A stretch of 61,808 nt of DNA from Martensiomyces pterosporus (Eukaryota > Kickxellomycota > Kickxellomycetes > Kickxellales > Kickxellaceae): assembly GCA_025201845.1 (NCBI GenBank), contig MU604023.1, positions 1,387 to 63,194 on the forward strand. Reading direction: 5' to 3'. The notes below the pieces were generated by a model that had not been told where the DNA came from, made no database searches, and was given only the letters and a program-made list of their open reading frames with translations. Made by a program: the position numbers and the translations under genes. This document shows positions 9,981 to 21,077 of the stretch, in pieces. How positions within the stretch are numbered: the first letter of the stretch is position 1; each line of letters begins with the position of its first letter.

Positions 9981-10547
9981 TCAAGCTGAGCACACAAACA
10001 TATGCTCCTTGTAGTAGCGAAGCTCGTCAATACTCTCAAGAATGTCGTCAAGAGCACGGTGGGCCTCCTTCTTGCGTGGTGCTGATTTATACGCCTGCGG
10101 ATTCCAGCGTCTAGCAAGCTCCTTGATCGAGCTCACGTCGACAATACGGTAGTGCAGGTGCTCTGTGAGGCGGGGCATATGCCTGACCAAAAACGCACGG
10201 TCTGCATGCACGGAATTGCCAGCCAGGATGGCAGTCCGTGGTTTGCTACAGTGTCTTTTGACAAGACCAAGCACAGAATGCTCAGCCTCGGCCATTGTCA
10301 CCTTGGAGCCGAGAACCTTCTCTGTGAGGCCAGATCCTCCGTGGTGGTCCTTGCACCAGTCGTTCATGGCATCCATCACTTCCTGCGGCTGGTGAATAAC
10401 AATGTCCTCTCCCTGCTCCAAGACATTCAGGTCGCCATCGGTTATGACGCATGCTATTTCAATGATGGTGTCGCTATCGTAGTCGAGACCAGTCATTTCA
10501 CAGTCGATCCATACCAGAGGCGCCGAGTCTGTGGACATTGTTTCCAT
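9981..10547 (-). CDS. REX2: Oligoribonuclease, 3'-5' exonuclease, paralogue A
   Basis: 188 residues, close to the bacterial and eukaryotic Orn/REX2 core length, starting METMSTDSAP with no targeting leader. All DEDDh elements are in place: WIDCEMTGLD (Asp and Glu), a central AILAGNSVHADRAF segment with Asp, and HRALDDILES with the general-base His and last Asp. The protein finishes YYKEHMFVCSA, shorter at the C-terminus than animal REXO2. Role: clearing nano-RNA at the end of RNA decay, probably in the cytosol. It is the upstream gene of a tandem pair and probably arose with its neighbour by duplication. Confidence 0.92.
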   Translation of the reverse strand: METMSTDSAPLVWIDCEMTGLDYDSDTIIEIACVITDGDLNVLEQGEDIVIHQPQEVMDAMNDWCKDHHGGSGLTEKVLGSKVTMAEAEHSVLGLVKRHCSKPRTAILAGNSVHADRAFLVRHMPRLTEHLHYRIVDVSSIKELARRWNPQAYKSAPRKKEAHRALDDILESIDELRYYKEHMFVCSA

Positions 10548-10993
10548 ATGCGAAAAGATGCAGCGGTTGCTAGGGAGAGAGCTGGTTTTATTTGCGGAGT
10601 GAGCTGATTTTACTTTCGCTCCTGTGTGGGGACAGCTTGTATGGGCAGCTGTAATTGTAGAAACCAGCCATTTAACGCAAGTTACGGTTCATGGGCACGC
10701 CTCCTCTGCATCGCCATATGACTCAGGCGATGCATTAAGATCTCGATGAGGCAGGACTACTGATGCGAAGCGCCGCAACCGGGCGGTGCGCATTCAGGCA
10801 AGAGTCTCTTTCACAGCCCTCATATGCCGGCATTGTGGCAAGCTGCTTGTGTTCATGCTCAAGCCCTGGTTCGACAGAACTGAGATGGCCATTCTTGTGG
10901 GCAAGAGTAGCTGAGGATGCGTGTTTAGAAGAGGATAGGTACATTGAGCAAAAAGAGAAAAATTAGAAAAGGCAACAACTACCAACCATTGGT
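10548..10993. other. Intergenic between ACS stop and REX2 start
   Basis: A 446-bp spacer between two same-strand genes. It should hold the acetyl-CoA synthetase 3' UTR and the REX2 promoter. No other feature was recognised. Confidence 0.45.
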
Positions 10994-12994
10994 TTACTTG
11001 GCAACTGCAGCAGAGACCTCGCGGATGAGGACGTCGAGGATCGAGGGGTCAGAGAGGGTGGACAGGTCACCGAGCTGGTCAGCCTCGCCAGCAACGACCT
11101 TGCGGAGAATGCGGCGGATGATCTTTCCGGAGCGCGTCTTGGGGAGCTCATCAACGAGAACAAGGGTCTTGGGGGTAGCAATGGGGCCGATGCGGTGGCG
11201 GACCTCCTTGACAAGCTCCACCTTCAGGTCGCCGTTGGCCTCAAACCCGTCCTTCAGAGTCACAAAGGCGCAGATGGACTGGCCAGTGAGCTCATCGGGG
11301 GCACCAACGACTGCAGATTCGGCGACAGCAGGGTGGCCGATGAGGGCAGACTCGACCTCAGCAGTGGACATGCGGTGGCCCGAGACGTTGATGACGTCGT
11401 CGACGCGACCGCGGATCCAGTAGTAGCCATCTGCGTCGCGGCTGGCGCCGTCGCCGGCAAAGTAGTAGCCAGGGTAAGGGCGCAAGTAGGTCTCGAGGAA
11501 GCGCTTGTGGTCGCCGGCGATGGTGCGTGCCATCGAGGGCCAGGGGCGCTTGATGGCCAAAACACCAGTGACATCGTTGCCCTCAAGCTCAGTGCCAGTG
11601 GTAGGGTCGAGGATGGCGAGCTCAATGCCAAAGAATGGGAATGTGGCAGATCCGGGCTTGGCAGGAGTAGCAGCGGGCAGGGGGGTGATGACGTGGGAGC
11701 CGGTCTCGGTCTGCCAGTAGGTGTCGACAACCGCGCAGTTGCCTCCGCCAACAACGCTGCTGTACCAGGTCCAGGCATCAGGGTTGATGGGCTCGCCAAC
11801 AGACCCAATGACGCGCAGCGAGGAGAGGTCGCACTTGGTAACAAACTCATCGCCGTGGCGGCGCAGCGCGCGGATTGCTGTGGGGGCAGTGTAGAACTGC
11901 GTGATCTTGTGGTCCTCAACGAGCTTCCAGTAGCGCGAGGCATCGGGGTAGGTGGGGACAGACTCGAAGATCACGCTGGTGGCGCCAAGAGCCAGAGGGC
12001 CATAGACAACATAGCTGTGGCCAGTGATCCACCCAATATCGGCAGTGCAGCAGAAGACGTCGCCGTTGTGGATATCAAACACGTGCTTGAGCGTGAGCGA
12101 AGCGCCGAGGAGATAGCCGCCCGAGGTGTGGACGACGCCCTTGGGCTTGCCGGTAGATCCGGAGGTGTAAAGGAGGAAGAGGGGGTCCTCGGCATTGACA
12201 GAGACGGGAGGGCAGTAAGGGCGCTGAGCAGCAACAGCCTCATGCCACCAGACATCGCGGGGGGCGTTGAATGGCACGCTCTCGTTGCCGGTGCGGCGGA
12301 AAACAAGAACCTTTTCGACCTCGGGGCAAGTCAGCAGAGCCTCATCGACGATGGCCTTGGTGCGGATGGGGCGGCCGCCACGGAGCCCCTCGTCCGATGT
12401 GATAACGACACGTGCACGAGCATCAGCGACGCGCTCCGCAAGGGAGCTCGACGAGAAGCCAGCAAAGACGACGGTGTGGACAAGCCCAAGGCGAGCGCAA
12501 GCAAGCATGGCAACCGCAGCCTCGGGAATCATAGGCATGTAGATGGCAACCGTGTCGCCCTTGCGCAGACCAAAGCTGTGGAGGACGTTGGCCAGGCTGC
12601 AGACCTGAGAGAGCAGCTCGCTGTATGTGACGTTTTTGGCCTGTCCGGGCTCGTCAGCCTCATAGACAAAGGCAATGCGCTCGGGGTCCTGAATGGCCCA
12701 GCGATCGACGCAGTTGTAGGAGACGTTGAGGTAGCCATCGGGGAACCAGGCCATGTCGCCGTTGTCAAGCGATCCCTGGGTGACCTGGGTGAAGGGCTTG
12801 TCCCAAGAGATCATCTCGTTAGCGATGCGGGTCCAGAACTTGTTGGGCTCTTCGATGGACTCCTTGTAGAGGGCCTCGTACTCCGCCATGCTCCCGACCC
12901 AGGGCTTTTCGCGGCCCTCGGGGTTCACAAGGCGCTCAAGGGGCTGGTAGATGGCGGATTCGGCGGAAGCTTCCTGGTTACCAGAGGTAGTCAT
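10994..12994 (-). CDS. ACS1: Acetyl-CoA synthetase (AMP-forming)
   Basis: 666 residues from the ATG at 12994, the usual length for fungal acetyl-CoA synthetase. Domains: N-terminal ACAS domain, then the AMP-binding core with the P-loop-like [11 protein letters not shown] at about residue 275, the [10 protein letters not shown] motif in the adenylate pocket, the hinge motif [21 protein letters not shown], and the C-terminal [11 protein letters not shown] containing the regulatory and catalytic Lys (about residue 624). It activates acetate to acetyl-CoA through acetyl-AMP and supplies acetyl-CoA for growth on C2 carbon and for histone acetylation. The coding region has no intron. An acceptor-like CAGTAG sits just before the ATG and a donor-like GTACGA near 13478, so a 5' UTR intron is possible. 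A long antisense open frame here is a codon-bias shadow. Confidence 0.96.
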   Translation of the reverse strand: MTTSGNQEASAESAIYQPLERLVNPEGREKPWVGSMAEYEALYKESIEEPNKFWTRIANEMISWDKPFTQVTQGSLDNGDMAWFPDGYLNVSYNCVDRWAIQDPERIAFVYEADEPGQAKNVTYSELLSQVCSLANVLHSFGLRKGDTVAIYMPMIPEAAVAMLACARLGLVHTVVFAGFSSSSLAERVADARARVVITSDEGLRGGRPIRTKAIVDEALLTCPEVEKVLVFRRTGNESVPFNAPRDVWWHEAVAAQRPYCPPVSVNAEDPLFLLYTSGSTGKPKGVVHTSGGYLLGASLTLKHVFDIHNGDVFCCTADIGWITGHSYVVYGPLALGATSVIFESVPTYPDASRYWKLVEDHKITQFYTAPTAIRALRRHGDEFVTKCDLSSLRVIGSVGEPINPDAWTWYSSVVGGGNCAVVDTYWQTETGSHVITPLPAATPAKPGSATFPFFGIELAILDPTTGTELEGNDVTGVLAIKRPWPSMARTIAGDHKRFLETYLRPYPGYYFAGDGASRDADGYYWIRGRVDDVINVSGHRMSTAEVESALIGHPAVAESAVVGAPDELTGQSICAFVTLKDGFEANGDLKVELVKEVRHRIGPIATPKTLVLVDELPKTRSGKIIRRILRKVVAGEADQLGDLSTLSDPSILDVLIREVSAAVAK

Positions 12995-13517
12995 TGTTTG
13001 TGTTTTGCTACTGAGCAGGTCCAAAAGAGTGAAGGAGTGGGGATTGCAAAAAATATTTAGCTGGTTTCTGGATATTGTGCTGCGAGCAAAGACAGAGGCA
13101 GTGAAACAGAGAATTGGGTGCAAGTGCTGCGAGAGGGAGAGAAAGAAGGGAAAGAAGAGCAGAACACCAGCAAGACACTGCTGGTTCACTGCCCTTCAAT
13201 GCAGACAACGCAGGAAAACAAGCACAGCATGACATGGCAGCGAGCTGTTGGAGCAAAGGTGGCGTTGGAGAGGCGTGGGCGCTTTATTGCCTGATGCTGG
13301 AGGCTGGGCCGTAGATGACTGAAAGCAGCAACAGGGGAGGGGGGCATTGGCCCACAATGGCAACATGCCGTTGCCTCAGCCTTGGCCACATGTCCTCATG
13401 CGCCGCCCTCTTTCTACAATAGCACCAGGGGTACAAGGCTGCGGCTGGTTTCTAAAAGAGACAAGGCATCATCGTACCTGAGCTGAATAAAGTGGATTGC
13501 GTCTGCTGCTTGAGCTT

Positions 13518-13568
13518 GCTGACTGGCTGACTGGCTGACTGGCTGACTGGCTGACTGGCTGACTGGCT
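13518..13568. repeat. Octanucleotide tandem repeat (GACTGGCT)n
   Basis: Six perfect copies of GACTGGCT at 13521-13568, with a partial copy before them. It lies about 530 bp upstream of the ACS start codon, just beyond a candidate 5' UTR splice donor on the minus strand, so it may be in the ACS leader or promoter. Confidence 0.9.
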
Positions 13569-15436
13569 AGATGGGCTGGTTGTCTGAACAGAAGGGCTAT
13601 GGAAAAGATAGAACAGAAAAGCACAAGACCAAGCAAAGCTAATGGGAGAAAAGGGGGTATTGGGTTTGGTTTGGTAGGAGTGTTGCAAAGTACCACATGG
13701 AAGGTGCTTGCTGACCCACCAGTGCGCTTTTATACGTCCTGGAATGCCGCCGCTCCTGCTGCTGCTTCTCCCCCACTGCCCGTTGGCCGAGAGTAGCAAG
13801 GCCCTAACAATGAACGGGCTCAGTTGTTGGGGGCGGGCAGGGGGGCGGGCAAGCGACACCCCCTCCCCCTTCGCAGCCTTGCGCTTCCCAGTCCCGCCAA
13901 GCGGCCTTTGAAGTCAAACACTTGCCCAAGAGCAGTCTGGCTCTGATTGCCACATCGATTGCCAGCACACAAACCACACAACGCCCGCATACGCTGGCTT
14001 GGATCATTGCTTCTTCCTCTCCCGTATATGTCTCCAATCCCGCAAATGTCCATTTTGCTTGCTTGCAAAGGTGACTGTTGCTTCCCTGCCCACCCCGTAT
14101 GGATATTTGCCCATTCGCAGCATCTATCTGGCAGGATCCAGGAAGCTCATGTGACTGATGCGTGCTGCGCTGTCAGGCCGTTTCTGGCTGGCTGGCTTGT
14201 GCGCTGGTTCTGCCTCTCTGCTAGCTGGCAGTGCCGCTTTGGCTGCAATTTAATACTCCCTCCATGTAAGCGTCAATGTACAAGGCTTTGTTGGAGACAT
14301 CACATGTGCCATATGGACAGTGTGGCATTGGGTGATGTCTGCCAAATGGGAATACAGGTCAATGAGTGCGGCTTGAGGTGCTGCAGCAGGGGGTAAGGGA
14401 GCGGCGCCAGCATGCGGCAGCAGCGCAATAAGCCTCGCATGCCCACATTCGCCTATTCTTCGTCTGGATGTGTACTCGGATGCCTTTTGCGGCTTCCATC
14501 CCACCATCCGTTCTGCGTTAATTTTTTTTGGCAGCAGGACAACTGGCATCTCATTCCGCATTATTCTAGCAGGATTGTCTTGTTGCTGGTGGTGCACATG
14601 AGCAGTGCTGCCCCTGCTGCTCGCTTGTCGCTTCAGCCAACCCAGGAGCGACAAATGCACACACATCCACCCACCCATCTGCCAACCCATCCAGCGCTGC
14701 TCGAGCTAGCAGCACGCACTGGAAACAGCCTCGATAAGGGGCATATTGATAGGAGAGGGCCGGCAACAAACACGCATTTGCTGCTACTACAGAAAAGTTT
14801 ACAGATAAGATGCCAATCTAGTTGCGCAAGTGTCCCCGCCTCCCCTGGCTCCACGCTCTGGACGAGCCTATGCAACAATGTACTCCTGCTGTTATCTTGT
14901 AGATAAGGAGAAATGCGCACTTGCTTGGACGAATGCCTCTTGCATTGGCAATCGCAATGTGTGCGCGCTTTTCCTATGCGAGATAACCGGTTTGGGCGCA
15001 CAGCATTGCTCAGGACAACAACAAAAGCAGGAGCAGGAATAGGGGCAGCCGATTTAATGGCCGCTGGCACAGCCTAATCTCTTGCTTCTCGCCAAACATG
15101 ACATCAAGTGTGGAGTGGTGCAGCTACTACCATCCAACCCATGCAGCAACCGCAATTCAATCCAGTTCCTGGACGAGCCAGCCACTGACGTGCCGATGTG
15201 CCTTATCTTTGCAGACCAGGCGCTGATAGCGGCCGTGTCATGTGGCCTCCTCCGGATTGCCCAGTGCGGAGCATGGTCATGAGGCAGCCCAATTCCTGCT
15301 CCTGCCATGTTTGTCGCTCATGTAGCACTCGCTTGGAAAAGAGCCTGGTGCCTTGAGCACCAGCAGCGATGCCCTCTGCGACGCCACCTAGTGCCTGTGC
15401 GTACACATGGGAAAGCTGTAGCGCACAAGCGGGTTG

Positions 15437-15535
15437 TAATAGTGATAGTGATAGTGATAGTGATAGTGATTGTGGCAGTGGCAGTGACAGTGATATTAGC
15501 AGTGGCAGTGGCAGTGGTAGCTGTGGTGTTCAATG
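15437..15535. repeat. Compound microsatellite, TAGTGA / GGCAGT hexamers
   Basis: An imperfect array begins with about five TAGTGA units and then shifts to GGCAGT-type units. It sits in the gene-poor region, and the reading frames through it (Val/Ile or Ser/Asp repeats) are products of the repeat and not genes. Confidence 0.85.
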
Positions 15536-16576
15536 TAGCGTGACCCAGTCCAGCACATTGCTGCCAAAATACAAGCTTACCAGCGCCAATGCCCGAGTGC
15601 CAGTCTTGCTGTGACGAAATGGCTATTCCAATGCAGACGGGACGTGTTCTATTGCCAGTATCCAGCCACTGCACTGCTTGTGTGCACTTCGCACCTCTTG
15701 GCCTCTTGCTGTTTGCGCAGCGCTAGCTCAGACCGAGCCTAATCCGCGGTGCAACCAGCATTTATTCGATCTCAGGATATATATAAAAAGCAGAAATGGC
15801 TGAAGCTCCAGGTCCCATTTGACCAATTTGGATATCGGGCTAGCAGCAGCAAAATCGACACAGCGCCTGCTATTATTATTATTGTTACTATTATTTTGGG
15901 CCACGCCTCTCGCCTGTGGGCGATGTGACTAATGCCTCAGCTGCTTGACCTCGACACTAGGCAGGTTTTCTTGCAAACAGCGCTTGCCCACTCGCTGCAT
16001 CCTGTTTAGGTATTTTGTGAGTTAGAAACTGAGTCTGCAATCGTCGGCAGAGCCGCTCTTTCCAAAAACGCGTTATTCGTGTGCTGTCTGATTATTACTG
16101 GCTCCTAACCGCCGCTTAAAAATCCTTTGCAGGTCGATATTCTACCAACAGAAAGCCAGTTCTGACAAGCTTCGCACTCTGGCCCCCAAAACATGAGCAA
16201 TTCCCCTCCCACAAAAGCGCACTGTCACCCGGTGTATCCTTCGGTCCGCTTTTGGCGATAATCGTCTACGTGGCCCAGGTTGTGTTGTTGCTGCTGCCAA
16301 GGATCCAGGGGACGGTTGGTGTCTGCAAACACCGCAGACGCCTGCCATGTCTTCATTGGAGAGAAGCAAGAGCCGTCGCACAATGCCATTGACGTATTCT
16401 GCTAACGCTGTCGTTGTCGGCAAGGGGCCCGCAGAGCAAAATGGAAATGGGGAGCCGTGCGTGCACATGCGCTTGCTTATGCTTGCTACATGCTAATGTC
16501 CAACATACCGGCCTATATAGATGCCAATTCGACAAGCCAAAAAAGAGAAAGAGCGTATCGTGCTGTGACAGCCAGA

Positions 16577-17074
16577 TCAGCTCCTCGATCCCCCTCTAGA
16601 CCTTTCTCTCGGTTTTGCTTCGCCAGCTTTGGATTCTGCTTTTGAATCGGCTTCGCGGGGCTTGCTTTCTTTGTCTCTTCCTCGGGACGACGTAGGGGAT
16701 CGACTTCTGCTCCTGCTCCTGTTTCTGCTCCTGTTTCTGCTCGTGTCGCGATAGCGGCTAGATCTGTGATGGCGATGCCTACTGTGGCGATGCCTGTCCT
16801 CACCATGGCCACCATCGCTGTTGCTGTCATCTGCTTTCGCGCCATGCTTCTTTCGTGATTTCCCATCCTTTTTGCTCTTGCTTGATCCGCCAGATGTCTT
16901 GCCTCTATTTAATCTTGCCTCGCGCTCAGCATCCAGTTTTCTGCGCCACGCAACCATTGCGCTGTCTGAAAATTCTGAGCCCTCGTTTTTCTCCTTCAGC
17001 GCCCGAAACTCGTCCCACGACATTCCAGATTTTTTGCGCGCATCGATATAGTCTCGAATTGTCGGCCCATCCAT
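16577..17074 (-). CDS. FAM133-like small Arg/Ser-rich nuclear protein
   Basis: 165 residues. The N-terminus GPTIRDYIDARK...MSWDEFRALKEK, followed by a helix WRRKLDAEREARL, matches the arrangement in animal FAM133 proteins (a GPTIQDYL box, a W-E box, then W..EL...RE). The rest is a Lys-rich and then His/Arg/Ser-rich tail, including RNRSRNRSRSRSRS, typical of splicing-associated RS proteins. Predicted nuclear and disordered. Function in the family is poorly defined. It is divergent from LSM1, with 545 bp between the start codons. Family placement rests on recalled motif similarity and is moderately sure. Confidence 0.72.
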   Translation of the reverse strand: MDGPTIRDYIDARKKSGMSWDEFRALKEKNEGSEFSDSAMVAWRRKLDAEREARLNRGKTSGGSSKSKKDGKSRKKHGAKADDSNSDGGHGEDRHRHSRHRHHRSSRYRDTSRNRSRNRSRSRSRSPTSSRGRDKESKPREADSKAESKAGEAKPRERSRGGSRS

Positions 17075-17619
17075 TGCTTAGAAATATACAGAGCCGAGCT
17101 AGCTGAGCAGCCAAAACAAAAAGTGAGGGCGTGTGTGAATATTGTGCGCAAGCCTCGCCCACAAGCAGCAGTCAGTGTAGCAAGCCTTTATCCGCTGCAA
17201 ACAAGGCGCAGCAACATTGGGAGGCTACACGTGAACCACCAAGCAGCACTGCTGATACGCGCTGCAGTATGCCAAGCAGGACACAGGCACCCCCCACACG
17301 ATGCTGGATGCCGTCAAGCACACATTGCCGCAGGCAAAAAGCAGCCGTTAAATATAGAGATGTTCCCAAGCTAGCGACACCTTGCAGCAAGCGCGTATGT
17401 CATGTGACGCCGCCCCGTAAATCCTAATCTAGTGTTTGTGTGGCCATTAAGCAGCCGTGTTTTTTTTCTGGAGTGTCGGAGGTGCCCAGATTGCACACAA
17501 ACATTCTCTTGCTCTCCCTGCCCTTATTACTCGACTGACTAGAGCCAGCATCGAATTTCTGGATATACACGCGCAGTCCGGCTGAAAATTGTGTTTACAG
17601 GCCGAACCCTATCTATTCA
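17075..17619. other. Bidirectional promoter region, FAM133-like / LSM1
   Basis: A 545-bp spacer between divergent start codons. It contains a poly-T run at 17459-17467. No further feature was recognised. Confidence 0.45.
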
Positions 17620-18160
17620 ATGTCGTTTGTTCCGCAGTTCTTCACAACAGCAGAGAGCCTTGTTGACTCACTAGACAGTACGTTGCCCATTTGTTTGCTG
17701 AGCATCTCGCACACACAACACGCCTCGAAATCGCCAGTGCACTGTAGGCTAACGCATGAACAAGGGATATCGCTGGGCCGCTTTGCTCTCTGTCTCTGCA
17801 TTTATAGAAAAGCTGCTTGTCGTGCTGCGTGACGGTAGAAAGATCATTGGCGTCCTGCGTTCATACGACCAGTTTGCAAATCTCGTATTACAGGATAGCT
17901 TGGAGCGCATATACGTTGGCGATGCATATGGCGATATCGAGCGTGGCGTCTTTATAATCCGCGGTGAAAACGTTGTGCTTCTGGGTGAGATTGATGGCGA
18001 AGTAGAGGACGCTCTCCCGCTGCGCCAGCTGCCAATTGAAGATATCCTGCAAATGCAGCGCGAGGAGGCCGAAGAGAAGGCGCGCAAGGACAAGCTTCGG
18101 TACCAGCTGCTGCACAAGCAAGGGTTCAGTGTAGATTTTGCTGACAATGATCTGTATTGA
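17620..18160 (+). CDS. LSM1: U6-like Sm protein LSm1
   Basis: Exons 17620-17677 and 17808-18160; intron 17678-17807 (GTACGT...TATAG, 130 bp, phase 1). The join restores ...SLVDSLDKKLLVVLRDGRK, the start of the Sm1 motif. Product 136 residues. Sm fold visible: LRDGRKIIGVLRSYDQFANLVLQD (Sm1) and RGVFIIRGENVVLLGEID (Sm2, IRGENV core), then the LSm1-specific acidic and basic C-terminal helix QREEAEEKARKDKLR. LSm1 is the subunit that distinguishes the cytoplasmic LSm1-7 ring, which binds deadenylated mRNA with Pat1 and promotes decapping. Confidence 0.95.
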
Positions 18161-18448
18161 GCTTGCATAGCGTGTATTTATCTCACACATACCACTTCTT
18201 CACCCAGTTCTACAGCTACATCGAATACACTGTGTTGGCACACTCGGTGTACGTTCAGGCACAGCATGCTCAGTCGCTTTTCATTGCTAGCATCTCCCTG
18301 TTGGCCACAAAAACGCTTCATTTGTATAGAAAAGGAACCAATGGTTGGTGCGAATAAGGATGCGGTACGGAAAAAAGGGATGGCAGGAAAGAGCAGCAGC
18401 AGTGGCTAGCAGGACGAGGCCCGAAACGGTATCAGAGAGTATCAGGGT

Positions 18449-20708
18449 CTAGTTTTCAACCTCGGCCTCCACCAGCGTGGCACGCTGCTGCGCTCTGATC
18501 TTGCGCAGGGAGACGGCATATGAGCCGATGGGCGTGGTGTCGGGATGGACGTCCTGCATGAACTGGTTGGCGCTGCTGAGGTCGGATGGGCTAAACTCCA
18601 CCTTGTTGCGCCGCTGCTGCACCTGGCGAGAAGTCTGGTCGATCCTCTCCAAAAGTCCCTGCAGCTGCTTTGAGAATCTAGACCACGACTTGCCAGAGCG
18701 CTTCCTCCACCGCCTGAGCTGAAGCACAGCAGGGACAACCCACTCAGGGAAAGCAATGCGAGTGGACTGCGAGGCAACAGCATCTGCCAGAAGCCCAAAC
18801 ACGTTCTCCAGGATCGCCTCCAGGTACACGCGCGTGTGCTCGTACTCCTTGGGGGCCTTGAGGTGTGCATCCAGATTGAGCGGCTTCAGAGTGCTCTTCA
18901 TGGGGCGGCGGTTCAAGTACTCTGGCGACTCAAGAACGTCAATGAGTAAAGGCAGCGTGGGGATGTAGATGCCGGTGGCCGTGGACAGGCGCACAAGCTG
19001 GCTGATGCACTGCAGGCGCAGAGGGAAGTACTTGGCCGTGGGCACGAGCCGGGCGACACCAAGGATGATCTGTGTCAGCGGGTACACAAGGGATTCGAGA
19101 GTCTCGCAGAGCGCCGGCTGCTCTTCAGCACGGTCACCGCAGTATGTGGCAAGAACCTCAGTCCAAAAGTTCAGACTGTTGACAAACTGCCAGTTGTAGA
19201 TGGCGCGGAACGACTCCTTGCTACGGAGCTGCATCGAGTTGCGCAGATGGATCGCGAGCTGGCGAATATAGACAAACGCATGCTGGTAGCTGGCGTTGGC
19301 GTCGTTTCCATAGAGCTCAACACCACAGTTGCGCATCAGCTGGACCGTGGTCAGCGAGGCCAGGTTCTTGACGTTGGAGTGGCGGACATACGTCAGATAG
19401 ACGCCCTTGAGCGCCATGTCTCCAACTTCAGAGGAAGAGAGGGAGACCAAGCGGCGCAGCGACAGCAAAACAAGAATGCGCACACCATCGTCGGCAGATG
19501 GGGACCCAAACAGGCGGAGAAGCTCCTTGAGCAGCTCGCGAGTGTAGCGTGCAAAGCATACAAAGTACGGAAGCATGCGCTCAGACTCCTTGATCAGGTA
19601 CTGGATCATGGCTGGGTCGCTCATCTGCTTCAAGAGCTCCAAGAGACCAGCCAAATAAGACTTGACCAGAGCCTGGATGACAGCCCACTTCTTGCCGGCC
19701 TTCTTGTTGACCTTGTCGTTGACAACAGGCGCATAGTGGTTAAAGGCTATAGGGGCCACGCGAAGAGTAGCGCTGATAGTTTTGTTGAATATGCGCATGC
19801 CTTCGATGCGGTAAGGTGTATCCCGAGACTCCTCGTTCTCAGACTCCATGTGCGAGGCAGAGTAGAACGCAAGCAAGAGCTTCTTCAGGGATTTGATCGA
19901 GTTGGTGTTTTTGACTGCGTTCTCCCAGTCGTGCAGCATCTTGGTTGTCACCGCTGTTGCGGCCGGTTTGCGCGTCTTCTCCTCTTCAGCATCGCTCATC
20001 TCCACATCCTCGTCCTCGTCCTCGTCCTCGCTTTCCTGTTCATCGCCGCTGCCCTCCTCAAGAATCTTCAGAGAGCCGGGGTCGTTCTTTTGCATAAACT
20101 TGAAGAAAGCAGGGTCTTTCTCCTTCATCGCCTGAAGCTGCCTCTTGAACACAGACTCTTCGTCTTCGCTCCCAATTTCCTGGTCGTCTTCCTCCTCCTC
20201 CTCCTCCTCCTCATGCTCGATCTCGTCGTCGTCTTCATCTTCACCTTCATCGCTTTCCTCCGAGTCGCTGCTTCCGCCAAGAGCCGCAGCAATATCCTCG
20301 CCATCGGAAGATTCGTCGTCGCTGTTCTCCGGATCAGCCTCCATAAACTTGCTCATATCCATATCAGCAGGGCTATTCGATAGAAAAACAAGCAGCCAGC
20401 CAACCAATCAGCCGTAGATTCAATAACTGCAAGGGCGGTGGTTGCTGGATAGTACACTAAAAGCGCCCTTCAGATACTTACGCGCCCTCGGGGGCTGACT
20501 CTGCAAACTCGGCCAGCTCATCAACCTCGTCAATGCCTGTGAACCCTTCCTCGCTGTTATCCTCCTCGGCAGGACCTGATCTTCTCTTCTTCTTGAGCTC
20601 GCGCTTCTTGAACTGCTGCTGTGCCTTCTTGTGCTTGTGGCGGCGCTCAAGCTCATCCTTCAGGTGGTTCTTGTTGAACTTGCGTGTCGACTTCTTTGCC
20701 TTTCCCAT
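18449..20708 (-). CDS. NOC2: Nucleolar complex protein 2 (pre-60S export/assembly)
   Basis: Exons 20482-20708 and 18449-20372; intron 20373-20481 (GTAAGT...AATAG, 109 bp, phase 2). Product 716 residues. Exon 1 encodes the basic N-terminus MGKAKKSTRKFNKNHLKDELERRHKHKK typical of Noc2. Exon 2 begins with a long Asp/Glu/Ser stretch and then the helical Noc2 repeat domain (about residues 240-660), with family segments such as VYLTYVRHSNVKN, RPMKSTLKPLNLD and WVVPAVLQLRRWRK. Noc2 forms dimers with Noc1/Mak21 and Noc3 that accompany 60S precursors from nucleolus to nucleoplasm. It is divergent from SOF1 over a 369-bp shared promoter. Confidence 0.94.
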
Positions 20709-21077
20709 TGCCAAGCGAGTGTAGTATGTGTGTAATAAAAAATATGAGCGACTGTGGCAAGGTTGGTTTGTGGGCAAGGGAAACACAGCAGAGGCAAAAA
20801 GTTTGCCACAGCAAAAACTTTTGGAGCTTGCGATGGTCTCTTGATCCTGTATGGCGATCGCATGATCGCGGATCTCGATGGTTTTCTCTGGGTTTAGCAC
20901 CTTTTTTTTTTCTCTCCATTTAGCAGAGAATTTCGCTTTGCCGCATCCTTCTTCGCTTCAGCTTCAGCTTCAATTCGCCAGCAGCTTGCACATATCTTTA
21001 CATACACGCGCGTGCAGACAGCCGCACCTGCTATACCGGCATATTGTCCGAGTGAATAGAAACTTGCAACAGCAATC
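20709..21077. promoter_or_regulatory. Shared divergent promoter of NOC2 and SOF1
   Basis: 369 bp between the two start codons. It contains GCGATGG at 20830-20836 and a GCGATC-rich cluster at 20854-20876 (GCGATCGCATGATCGCGGAT). These resemble the PAC element (GCGATGAG) of yeast ribosome-biogenesis promoters. Promoter role is inferred from position; motif function is speculative. Confidence 0.5.

Larger units (their letters stand above)
12995..16576. other. 3.6-kb gene-poor region upstream of ACS
   Basis: No open frame here resembles a protein family. It contains the octamer repeat at 13518-13568 and a hexamer-based repeat at 15437-15535. A minus-strand TATA-like motif (TATAAAAGC) lies at about 13727-13735, roughly 0.7 kb upstream of the ACS start, compatible with a long or spliced ACS leader. 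There is also a short ATT tract at 15871-15897. No rRNA or tRNA was recognised. Confidence 0.5.

Noticed and set aside
11195..13060. 621-residue plus-strand open frame
   Set aside because: Exactly antisense to acetyl-CoA synthetase. Its composition is what reversed GC-rich codons produce, with no family similarity. A codon-bias shadow.
15318..15674. Thr/Ile-repeat minus-strand frame
   Set aside because: Translation of the hexamer microsatellite; frames on both strands are repeat products.
19247..20383. 378-residue plus-strand open frame
   Set aside because: Antisense to NOC2. The Leu/Val/Phe runs are the complement of the acidic NOC2 tract.
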